A stretch of DNA of 64,000 nt from Numida meleagris (Eukaryota > Chordata > Aves > Galliformes > Numididae), in assembly GCF_002078875.1 (NCBI RefSeq), contig NC_034438.1, positions 22,705,030 through 22,769,029 on the forward strand, given 5' to 3'. Shown piece after piece: positions 1 through 10,859 of the stretch. Every line of letters starts with the position of its first letter. Position 1 is the first letter of the stretch. The notes under the pieces are model-generated. The model did not search any database, had not been told where the DNA came from, and saw only the letters and a list, made by a program, of their open reading frames with translations. The translations under genes were made by a program, and so were the position numbers.

Positions 1-325
1 GAACTTGAATGCTCGTTAGTACAGGTGTCCCTTTAACAGGAATCATTATTTCAATGACTGAGATCTTAGTAAAGTTAACCACTTCATAGAATATTCCAGT
101 TAAATTATTTTTGCATTTTTTATTTTAATAACTGGTAACATTGGATCAGCCTCTCAGTGATGACTTGTTGGAAGAAAAGGACTCTTTCACTTCTTCTGGA
201 TTGTGGAGTTTAAAGCAACTTTTGACTGAACAGGTCTGATAGTTGAAAACATTTTTCAACTTTTTTTCAGAACACAGGAGGTGTGTAGTTCTGCTCCAGA
301 CTGAATTATAATTCATTGCACTTGG

Positions 326-430
326 AAGCAACCTGATCTGGTAGAAGGTATCCCTGCCCATGGCAGAGGGGTTGCAACCAGGGAGTCTTTAAGGTTCTTT
401 GCAACTCAAACCATTCCATGATTCTATGAA
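326..430 (+). repeat. CR1 LINE 3'-end fragment
   Basis: About 100 bases match the conserved 3' tail of avian CR1 retrotransposons. The order is a 'tccctgcccatggcag' block, then 'tctttaaggttctttgcaac', then the terminal 'ccatgattctatga' repeat. The orientation is sense to the + strand. The element is heavily 5'-truncated, as is usual for CR1, and has no coding capacity. Confidence 0.85.
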
Positions 431-1769
431 TGCTGTATTCCACTGTGTTCTGTAAAAAACAAAGACTTTTTATTTAAATGAGTTAAGATGGATGTATCTT
501 GGTTGTTAAAAATTATTGAAAGTGGAACTTAATAGAACACAGTAACTAGTGAGACCATGGAGAATAACATAAATATTTAATCAACTTAGAGCAAAACTAG
601 AAATACTGCATTATTTTTTTTTTTTAGTAGATGATCTGAGTACAGCTTTATGCCCTTGATCAAAAGTTGGGGAACCACAGAACTTCAAATAATTCAAATT
701 ATTTGGAATGAGCAGAGATGAAATTATTCAAAACTTCTCATTTTTGTGAGAGAATAATAAAAGTACCTGGAAAAGTCTTTTATGTTTTCAAATGAGAAAA
801 AAATTATACTTTTGCACTAATTTTTTAGCAGAATTATTGTGTTTATTTTTATACTTAAGCCATTACCAGAGCATCTATTACATGTTTTAGAAGAAATGGT
901 GCCTTGTAAGAGTGCTATTTGCATGTTGAAGGTATTTTACGAATGTTGCATGTCTATCAGTGTTCTGTAAATAGTACTTTTAAACTTGGTACTTTTTTGT
1001 TGGAATTCTCAGTGTTTTTGCAAAAAGTAGTTGTGATAAGGTCCACAGACTGTAAGTGCTTTTTTTGTTTGTATTTAATGATAGCTGCAAGATCGTTTCT
1101 CTCTTTATGTATGTGTAAATACAATTTCTGGTATGCCAGTGTAGTAACTACATATTGCTCTGCATTGAGCGTGATTGAAGATGTTTTTGAAGCTATTCGG
1201 TTGTAATTGTGGGTGGGGTAGAACAGAGATAACAAAACTACCAGGCTTTTTTCTTTCATCTTCATATATGCAGTGTGAGTGCCTGGTTTTAGTTTCTTGT
1301 GTGGTTATATACCGCTAGCAAGAATTGGCATTCCAGTGATATGCCTATTTTTAGAGATATATCTATATTTGGATGTCTCTAAATATAGAATGATGACACT
1401 TATGATGGTTCTCAAAATACATTGGTTTTGTCTTGCTGATGGCAGCTGCAAGCTTGTAATGAAGAAAATGAAAAAAACCACCAACATCTGAGGCCATTTA
1501 TATACTATTGTTTAACCAAGAAAAAAATGCTTGCCAACACTTTCTGACCATTTTTTCATGTAGAAGGAAATAAGCCTTTTTGTATGTGCCTAGGAGTCAA
1601 GGAACACTGTCTCAATCAGAGGGAAGCTACCATTTAAAAATCGTTCTATTTCAAAAGATACCAGTTACTTCTCAGGCATGATTATGTTTTACAAGTCAGT
1701 GTCAGAACTCAGTTTGGAAATGAGCTGCGTTGCTTGGATTTAGCTATGTTCTGCTCTGGTGTGACAGTA

Positions 1770-2100
1770 CCTGCTCACCTGATGAAGGTCCAAAATCGAT
1801 GGTCCTCAGTGTAGGCTGGAGGATGGCACAGGCTTAGATGGAGCCGCGGACAGAGGAGAGTTGGGGCGTCATGGGCAGCAAGGTGCTGCAGCACCACACA
1901 AGGTGGCAGTTCAGGTGGGAACCGCATTGCTGCTGAGGGCTGGGCGACCTCAGCTGTGTGCAGCTTCATTGCAGCAGAGGGTAAGGGTAAGAGGTTGACG
2001 GGGGTTGTTGTCAGAACAGTCAGCTGGGGAAGGAACTGTTACGTTTTTGTGTGGTCTGATAGGCGTTAACAAGGTCAGAAGCAGAAGCGTGGAGTTCGTG
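1770..2100. other. GC-rich block, unassigned
   Basis: A G+C-rich island of about 330 bases stands out from AT-rich surroundings. It reads through on the - strand from 1969 to 1775 (about 64 codons), but no family motif is visible and no splice frame was found. It may be an old repeat or a regulatory patch. I do not recognise it. Confidence 0.3.
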
Positions 2101-3487
2101 CTTTAGGCTACATCTTGCTTGTCATTTTTAATCTGCACACCTGAAAAATGTTCGGTTTCATTTTGTTCTAACTCATCTTCTCTGGACAGATACGTCGTCT
2201 TCTGCAAGCATTCTTCTCTGCACTTTGTATGTCCTGGTGTGATTAGTTGGGCTTGTGTTATTTCTGCAGCGTAAATGTAGACTACTTTGCTATTTATAGT
2301 TGTTTTCTGTCCATTTATACCCAAAACCCAAATAAAAGCGTTACTTCACTAGTGTTTTGTTATTAGAACTTTGATTTCTTATTATTTCAGCAAATAATTG
2401 TATTAAGATTATCTTTATCTAGCAAGTCTACAATTCCATTCGTGTCCCACAGGCATAACTGAGCAAAAGTCTGTCTAGTTACTTCAATTTATCCTTAACT
2501 GGAAAGTCCTAAAGCTGTCCACAAGCAGTGTGATTCTAGTCAACCGCTTGAGAGAGAACAATATTAAATTGTTATGAGCCTTGCATAGGAAGATAAACCC
2601 TTGCAGTTAAATCTCTTGCCTTTTTTTTAAAACTATGATGGTTAATGTTGAATTATGAAATAATATCGCTTGGGAAATTATCTTTGTTGTGTACAGCCTG
2701 AACATTGCCATAATTACTAAATATTGCCAGAAGAAATGTAAATAAAAAGTAGCCTAAGCCTGGCATCAGAATTTTAATAATTTTGACTGAGACACTAATC
2801 AGTCCTTTTCTGAACGATGGCTAGTCCAGGAATGCTTTTTTGTAACAGAAGCTAGTTAATAAAATCTAACATTTAAAATAAGACTAAAGAACACATGGAT
2901 TTTCTTTCTTAATAAAGTCTTGGTCTCCTCAGACATCTTTCTTATTTTTTCTGCCTTTTTTTTTTCCTGCAGTATTCTCCACATTCTTTAAATTGTGGTG
3001 GATTTATTTTTTATTTTTTAATTTTTTAAACTAAAAAGTAGTTTGATTATAAAATGGAGTTTAGAGAGAAAACAGGTGCTAAAAGGTTTGTAACCACTTC
3101 TGATATGGCTGCACCTGACTTTTAAATGCAAGTTTAATTATACTGGTGCACAGTGTAGAATGCCTTGATGCCTGAACGAGCCCAAAGGAATACTTTCCTA
3201 AGCTTTTTCAGCCTTAGAATATAATTCAAATATAAAAAGTGAATACTATGTCTGGCAAAATCTGAAAATGCTGCTTGGGATGTTTTGGTAACTGTTTGAT
3301 GAATTTGCCTTTTTCCCCCTTGAAAAGAATACATCTGTTCGTAACAAGTTTTATTCAATTTCTTGGCACTGTAAAAAGCTGCGGGTTAAAACATGGTCTC
3401 AGAAACAAAGCTTACCTTAAGAGGATTCTTTTGGGACAAATCTTGAAAGCCTTCAATTTTCTGTCAGCCGTGACTTGAACCTATTAC

Positions 3488-3553
3488 ATCATTTTTTCAT
3501 AAAATGATTTGACCTTCATGTCAAATATGAAGGTGTTCCATCAAAACTTGATG
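3488..3553. repeat. Three adjacent perfect hairpins
   Basis: Three inverted repeats follow each other within 66 bases. 3488-3495 pairs with 3501-3508 (8-bp arms, 5-base loop). 3513-3519 pairs with 3527-3533 (7-bp arms, 7-base loop). 3539-3544 pairs with 3548-3553 (6-bp arms, 3-base loop). All arms are perfect. The role is unknown; chance is possible in AT-rich DNA. Confidence 0.6.
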
Positions 3554-3781
3554 AAAGTTGGAATTTCTATAACTTAATGTTTCGAGTTGACAATATATGT
3601 GTGTGTTTGTTGCTTGTTTGTTAAAATTCCTATTTTTGTATTCAAACAAGTATTTAATATGAAAATTTCACTCACTGCCTTAGTGAAAATGGACTTATTT
3701 CAAATGATGTTGGTATCTTAGATATTTTATTGTCTAGATAGCTTAACGGTTAATAATGCTGCATGTAAATCAATTCTGTAA

Positions 3782-3799
3782 CAAAAAAAAAAAAAAAAG
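3782..3799 (+). repeat. Poly(A) tract
   Basis: An A-rich run about 17 bases long continues into A/G-rich sequence up to about 3810. No retroposed body was recognised upstream, so it is listed only as a simple repeat. Confidence 0.7.
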
Positions 3800-4214
3800 A
3801 AAAAAAGAAATGGAAACAAGCCTAAGATCTTGCTGCTAGTTCATGCTCCTTCACTGAGTTATCATTAAAAATTGTGTGCAGAAATCTGTTTAGTAGATTT
3901 TTCACTTTGTATATGACAACCATGCACTTCTACAAGCTTAAATATTTTAGTTATGTTACAGTAAAAATATCTTATGGATTGTGTTGAATGGTTAAGTTGG
4001 CTTTGAAGAAAAGTTTGGAGATAATAGGTTTTTGTGCTGTCTTGTAATTTGCATTTATACTCAAATTCCAGTATTAGGATGTTCTTTATGGTGTTGGATA
4101 TCACTTCCTTACCAGGTAGTGCTGGTGGTGCACGTAACATTTTATTTCATTCTGGATTTTAAATGCTATCTAGGCTGATCTTAGGGTACTTTTCATGTTG
4201 TGCGGAACCTCAGG

Positions 4215-4318
4215 AAGTCTATAATCTAAGCTCCTTCTCAAAGCAGGTCAGCTATGAGATCAGACCAGGCTGCTCTGGGCTTTATCTAGTTGGGTTTTGA
4301 AAACCTCCAAGAATGGAG
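4215..4318 (-). repeat. Old CR1-like fragment, antisense
   Basis: The stretch with 'cagctatgagatcagacc', 'gggctttatctagttggg' and 'aaaacctccaagaatggag' resembles the antisense of CR1 3' regions, where the same block order recurs in the longer copies of this window. It is diverged and lacks a clear tail, so the ends are approximate. Confidence 0.6.
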
Positions 4319-7300
4319 AGTGTTAAAACTAAACGTCTTTTTAAAAAGGTATCTCTGTGACATAAAAAGCAATAACTGTATTTGAATTGCATGGTGTTAT
4401 AAAGAACGGTGGCATCTTTGGGCACACTGGAGAGACTCTAGTAAATTCAGTTACTCTTTTCATTAAAGATTATTATTTCTTGAGGTGCATGCAGAGAACC
4501 AACTCAAAGGTGACTGAGTTCCCACTGTGAGTGTAAGCAAGGAACTGATTATTAGATCACCAAAGAAGGAGGTCTTGCCTTCACCTCAAACAACATTTAG
4601 TTGACATTATGAAGGTCCTGGGTATGCTGTTCTTCTGCCTCTTCTGTCTCTCTGCCAGCAAGACCCTGGTGGTCTGATGAAGAAGCACAAGGAAAAATAT
4701 GACTCTCCCTTTCCTCCCTGACCCAACTCTGACAGCTTCCCACTCTTGTGCATAAGCAGCTGGGATGTAGCTGAAGGAGGCTGTACTTCACGATAAAAGT
4801 TCTTGCTAGGAAATCAGTGCTTGTATTTTTGCACATTTTTTTTTGTCTCTGATTCTCCTGATTGTGAAAATTTCTGAAAATTCTATGGGGAATCTGTAAT
4901 ACGTAGTAAACTATTACATGTTTTATACCAGCAGTGTGTCAAGCACAACGTAGTACAGCTCATACTGTCACATTTTAATAAGATGTCTGTAGGTGTGGAA
5001 GGAGAGATGAAGAGAAGTTCTATCTGCTATTAGAGGAATGGCCATGCTGTATGTGTTGCTGAGCTCTTTCAAATAAAGCGGCTCTGCAACTGGTAGAGCT
5101 GATTTTAATGGTTGCGGGAATGGATGAGAGCCAGAACTAAAAATAGGCCAATACTTAAGAAATTTTACTGTCTCTTTTGAGCAGCTAAGCAAGTTCTAGT
5201 CTGGAGCATGTGAATTATCCACTTCCTGCCATTTATTTAATGAGAGCTCCAAGGGGTAATTCAGAAGATGAGAGCTGGGTGTTTGAAAAAAAATGTTGTG
5301 AATACCATCCTCAGAGACAAGCAAGCACTCTTCTAACATAACTGTCAAGTACATTCTTAGAAGAGAAATACAATCCTTATGCAATTTAAGTAAAAAAAAA
5401 AAAAAGCATACAACTTGGAACATGTAATTTTTCCTCTTTCAATCACATACATGACAATTAAAATAAAAAAGCCTAATAGATAGGAAAAGGAGCTAAATTG
5501 CTTAAGGAATGAACTTTCACTTTTTAAAATAATGCATCCATTGTGTTCAACCTATCCAAAGTATGGATGACATGAAAAGATTAATACTTCAGTGACTATA
5601 AACTTTAGTTCTACAAACACCTGATATTTAACACAAAATCAGATTCCTTGGGGTGGTTTTCTGTGGCAGAGTGGAGAGGTGATTTTCATGTATTTATTTA
5701 TTTTTGCTTCTGTCCCTTACCTTGCTGTCATTTTTCAAAGATACATTTTTCTAAAACATGTGATTCATTTTACAAGTCTAAATACACAGTTACTTTTTTG
5801 TCATCATTAGGCACTGATGATGGAGCTATTCATTTTATTCTACATGTTCTCAGTCATTTAGGTGCACAATGAACTTCTTCTTTAGTATGTTCTGATGCTG
5901 GGTGTGTGTCTGAGAGCTTTCTTTTTTGGGTAGGATTATTTTCATGTATAATATTTAGAATATCTGCATTTATCTGAGTTTTAAGCTGGAGCATGCAGTC
6001 ATCTTTTCAAGAAGGATTCCAGCTGCAGATATAGGTGATCTTACGTAGGTAGTTCATATCTCATGTTTTCTTCACTCATACTTCCTTCATTCAGAGTTGT
6101 CTGAGTCCTCATAGGAAACCTTTCTACCAGTAAATAGGGATAAACTGCAAACTTAGCTTTCCCAGGACACCATGAAGAAGCCCAAGAGGTTCTCTTTAAT
6201 ATCGTGGAGACCTGTCTGGATAATTATTGTTGAAGTTATATCAGCATTTCCAACTATAGCAGATACCTCTTCCCCTACTGTCTTTTGAAACTTTCTTTTC
6301 AACTCTCAAATGTCATTAGCATCAAATAGCATGCACACACACATAAAAAATGCTGCATCATTCTCCAGAAAAAAATCACAGTGAAAAATGTTAAGAGGAA
6401 ATGGCTGCTTTGTACTAGTGCTACTCTTTAAAAATCCCCTTTGGAAAGACTTAATACATTGATACTACGAATCTAGTGCCTTGCTTGAATTGGAAGCCTT
6501 GGAGCTTACTTAAAAATATTTTTCAGACACAGGTTTAAAAAATACCTTCTACAGGAACAGAAAGCCATTAATGTCCAAGGTTACCAGGAAAGAAAAACAC
6601 ATTGCTATTGATCCTCCAAGTCTCAAGTGAATTTTCTAACAGTCATGAACCTTGAAATGAGAAGCCTTTAGTGAAAAGCAAGGGCAGAGGGGATGTTTTA
6701 CAGGACGACTCTTTTCAGGACAACATACTTTTCAGTGTCTGATCACTCAAACTTCACTCAAACTTCATTATCTCATACTGATTGCTTAAGGAAGTTGATG
6801 AGCGGAAGTATTTCATGACCAAAATTTCTTGAACCATTCATGCTCCCACCTTCAGTTTGGGATTAATTCCTAATGAGGATGTGGAGGGCTTTCTTTAGAG
6901 TCTGGAATTTTGCCTGTTTGAGAGCAAGACTTTCCTATGACAGTCTGTTTTGCAGGTAAGAGCATCTCTCGGTTTGCTCTCATGTGTACATACACATGCT
7001 CTGCCTTTCCAAAAGGGGATCTCTTAGAATTATGGCCAAAGAGCTAGTAAGAAGTATAATATATTAGAAGACTAAAAGCTTATAGTAGCTGATAGGTAGC
7101 TGCTTCATTTCAAGCACAAGACTTAGTACACTCATCTTTCACAACACAGAACAAACACACAACCATCTGTACTAGTAACCAAGTGCTAATAAACTTTTCC
7201 AGATCTGTTCATTTGCTGTTTTATATCCCTAAAATGGACTCTGAAGTCATAATCTTGTTCTGTGAAACTGGAGAATAGTTTAGACCTTGGTTTCAGGTTA

Positions 7301-7386
7301 TGTATTACCATCCACATGAAAATCATTCACATGGCTACACAGTTCTAGAGAAGGGAAATTAAAAAAGAACTGAAGATTTGTGTTAC

Positions 7387-8437
7387 CATAGAATCATAGA
7401 ATCCTTAGAGTTAGAAGGGACTTCTGAAGGCCATCTAGTCCAACTCCCCTGCAGTGAACGGGGACACCACAGCGAGATCAGGTCGCCCTGGGCCTTATCC
7501 AGCCTCGCCTTGAAAATCTCCAGGGACGGGGCATCCTCCACATCTCTGGGCAACCTGTGCCAGTGCCTCACCACCCTCACTGTAAAAGACTTCTTCCTTA
7601 TGTCCAACCTAAATCTACCCTCTTTGAGCTTGAAACCATTTCCCCTTCTTCTGTCACCACAGACCCTGCTAAAGAGTGTTCTCTCGTTTCCTATAGCTCC
7701 CCTTTAGATACTGACAGGCCGCTATCAGGTTACCTCGCAGCCTTCTATTCTCCAGGCTGAACAGCCCCAGCTCTTTCAGCCTGTCCTTGTAGGAGGGGTG
7801 TCCCATCCCTTGGATCATTTTTGTGTCCCTTCTCTGGATGTGCTCCAAGAGGTCCGTGTCTCTCCTGTACTGATGACTCCACATCTGTATGCACTACTCC
7901 AGGTGAGGCCTCACCAGTACAGAGCAGAGGGGCAGGGTCACCTGCCTCGCCCTGCTGGCCACACTTCTTTTGATGCACCCCAGGATATGGTTGGCTTTCT
8001 GGGCTGCAAGGGCACAATGCTGGCTCGTGTCCAGCTTCCCATCCACCAGTATCCCTAGATCTTTTTCGGGAGAGCTGCTCTCCCTAATTCTTTCATCTCC
8101 CAGTTTGTATTGGTAGTGCGGGTTGCCTCAAGCCACGTGCAAGATCTTGCATTTGGATTTGTTCAGCCTCATAAGGTTCACCTGGGCCTACTGCCCGAGC
8201 TGGTGCTGGTCCCTCTGGATGACATCCTGTCCCTCTGCTGTGTTGTCACCACCCCACATCTTGGTGTCAGCAGCAAACTTGCTGAAGGTGCACTCGACCC
8301 CACTGTCAATATTATTGATGAAGATATTGAAGAGTATCAGCCCCAGTACTGACCCCTGGGGTGCACAACTCATCACTAATCTCCATCCAGACGTTGAGCC
8401 ATCGACCACCAGTGTTCTTCGGATCACTTTTAAGTAG
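7387..8437 (-). mobile_element. CR1 LINE, 5'-truncated, with reverse transcriptase remnant
   Basis: This is one of the longest transposon copies here, about 1.05 kb on the - strand. The 3' tail lies at 7387-7410 (antisense 'atagaatcatagaatcc'). The 5' end at about 8437 enters the reverse transcriptase domain. The - frame from 8427 to 8188 keeps the CR1 pattern APQGSVLG, then LFNIFINNID, then SKFAADTK. The normal catalytic FADD motif reads FAAD here, so one metal-binding aspartate is lost. Downstream segments fall into other frames (7884-7669, 8017-7745), which shows indels. CR1 encodes an endonuclease and reverse transcriptase for target-primed retrotransposition; this copy is dead. Confidence 0.93.
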
Positions 8438-8449
8438 GCTGCTGAACAG

Positions 8450-10410
8450 CATGCATCATTATTTTATTTTGATTTTTATTTTATTTCAAGGTTCATTTGT
8501 TGTCAAGTTTGCTTTGTTTTGTAAAATCAGCATACAGAACATGGATGCACTTGTGAAATTGATTGTAGTCATGGTAAAAAGCGTGCGAGGTATTCCTGAG
8601 AAGGAATATGAAGTCCCACTGAGCAATTTTGAGTTCAAATTCTACAAGCCAAAAAACATCTTTAAATAAAAATACAGAAAACAAAGGAAAACTTAGTATT
8701 TCATAGTTTAGAAGACCAACACTGTTGGTTTGGTATCTTAAAATCTGTTACAAGTCATTACAATGACTCACTTTTAAAATGTAGCTTCATTTCTTTAAAG
8801 CCTGCATAATCATGTACCCAAAGACGTTCTTTCTTGAATATTTTTGAAATGTGTATACTTACTAAAGAAACATCTCCAGTTGCTCAAGTAATTCTGTAAC
8901 TTCACCCGTCTACCATGATTCAGTTTCCCAGTGTACTGAGAAGGTGGGAACTAAAATCATCTGAAAGAAAAAGGCTGTAAAAAAACTCCAAGAGAACAAG
9001 AAAAACAAGTCCAAACTTTTCAGTTGGATCTTTTCAAATATAGGATCTTTGTATTTCCAAGTTGCTTGGCCCCTTTACCCCATGCCGGGTATAATGTCTG
9101 TTTGCCCACTCTCCTATACTTCTCAATAATCTCTTTGTCTCTGTACTTTGTCTGTGTGCTTTATTCTCTTGTATATCATACATGTATCTGATAAAGATCT
9201 ATGTTAAGTTCTCCAGGCAGCAGGCCAAACCCATACTTAAGGAATGTACTTTAGAAAAAGAAAGAAGTCTATAACTGAATGCATTTTAGTGATGCTCCAT
9301 TGAATACATATGTTACAACTTCAGTCCTTCTCTTACTGACACCAGTGCAGTGCTCTGCCTTCTGTGTTGTCTCAGGCATAGCTGTGGATCTTGAGTGACT
9401 TGTAGTTCTCATATGAAAAGCTACAGATGTACATAGATAGATACTGAGTTCTAACGTTTTTATATGCTGGGTACTTACAGTTTCACTGCTATCTGGATTG
9501 TCTGATGATAACATAAAACAATCATGACAATATGAATGACTATATTACTATTCTTGAGACAGTGCAAAACTCTTTTTTTCTCAAATTTTCAAGAGGGATA
9601 TAAATAAATATACCTTCAGCCTTTAGCAGCTCACATTTGAGACTAAAGAATCCATTTGCTTTATGTATTTAAATATTCTTTCTAGTCTTCCCTGTATTAC
9701 TCCCTTCTTAACTAAACCCTTTCTTTGGAGAAGAACACTGAAAGCGGAAATCAGTCCACCTAGAACCATCTTCTGCGGCTTAAGAGTATATCAATTACTA
9801 TATTCTTGTTGGCATTTATATGATTAGATATTGGTCAAGGGAATTTACACTGCATCTGACCTGCGTTACAAGGTGCCCATCGTCTTAAGTCATAAAGTAT
9901 TTCCACTTTCAGTGATGGTGAATTATTAATTGTGGACTGAAATATGCTCCTGAAAGGAGTGCTTTGCCATTTGAAAAGTGCTCAAGTTGTGTTAATGAAG
10001 CCCATATGGACTTACAAATTAGCTAATTTTTAATCAATTAGATAAATTACTCCTGGGGGATTGACCATGGAAGCCTGAGCCCTAGATAGCTGGCAACAGG
10101 CATTTTTAGTTATGGATTCTTTTCCTGTTGAAGGCATGAGATACTGCTCCTCCAAATTCTGCTTGCATTAAGAGGAAGCAGAGAAGGAGAGTAATTTTTT
10201 GAGGTGGTGGCAGCTCCTGTTCCTTTGCTGTAGTTAAATCTCATGAGTTATTGTACCTTAAGCAGCTGCAAGGATTAGCTCCAGTGGTTTCACAGCAAAG
10301 GGGCTTGGATAGAGCTGACTGAACACTTCTGTTACCTGGAATATTTTTGACTTCTGGCTCATGTGGAGCTCATCTTAGGAGCTAATTGTGCTGCATCTGT
10401 TGACTTCTCC
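8450..10410. other. Intronic DNA, no feature seen
   Basis: About 2 kb of AT-rich DNA between two CR1 copies. Short frames exist on both strands (for example - 9514 to 9269), but none shows a recognisable motif, a splice chain or repeat homology. Confidence 0.5.
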
Positions 10411-10414
10411 GGGA

Positions 10415-10858
10415 GAAGGTGGCAGCTCATGGCATAGACAGATGTACTCTTTGCTGGGTAAAGAGCTGGCTGGATGGCCAGGCCCATGCGGCGATGATGA
10501 ATGGAGTTAGATCCAGCAGGTGACCAGTCACCAGTGGTGTTCCCCAGGGGTCAGCACTGGGACCTGTCTTGTTTAATGTCTTTACTGATGACATGGATGG
10601 GGAGTTCAAGTGTGCCCTCAGTAAGTTTGCAGATGACACCAAGCTGGCAGGAAGTGTCAATCTGCCTGGGAGTAGCAAGGCCCTACTGAGGGATCTGGAC
10701 AGGCTGGATCACTGGGCTGAGGCCAGTGGGATGAAGTTCAGCAAGACCAAGTCCTGGGTCCTGCACTTTGGTCATAGCAACAGGGTTGATGGTTGCACTA
10801 GATGATCTTACAGGTCTTTTCCAACGTCAATGAATCCACAATTCTCTGATTCTCCAGT
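10415..10858 (+). mobile_element. CR1 LINE with internal deletion
   Basis: The + strand carries the CR1 reverse transcriptase core in the frame 10569-10805: VFTDDMDG, then a conserved SKFADDTK catalytic motif, then [10 protein letters not shown] and a [15 protein letters not shown] segment. At about 10785 the sequence jumps to the CR1 3' tail ('actagatgatcttacaggtc' to about 10858). The several hundred bases that normally separate these parts are missing. Unlike the copy at 7.4-8.4 kb, the catalytic aspartates are intact, but the element is truncated at both ends of the coding region and cannot be active. Confidence 0.9.
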
Positions 10859-10859
10859 T

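Noticed and set aside
919..1265. Overlapping + and - frames of about 100 codons
   Set aside because: Both strands are open over the same bases with no motif; this is typical chance openness.
7378..8437. + strand frames of 60-109 codons
   Set aside because: They are the antisense of a CR1 element and encode nothing real.
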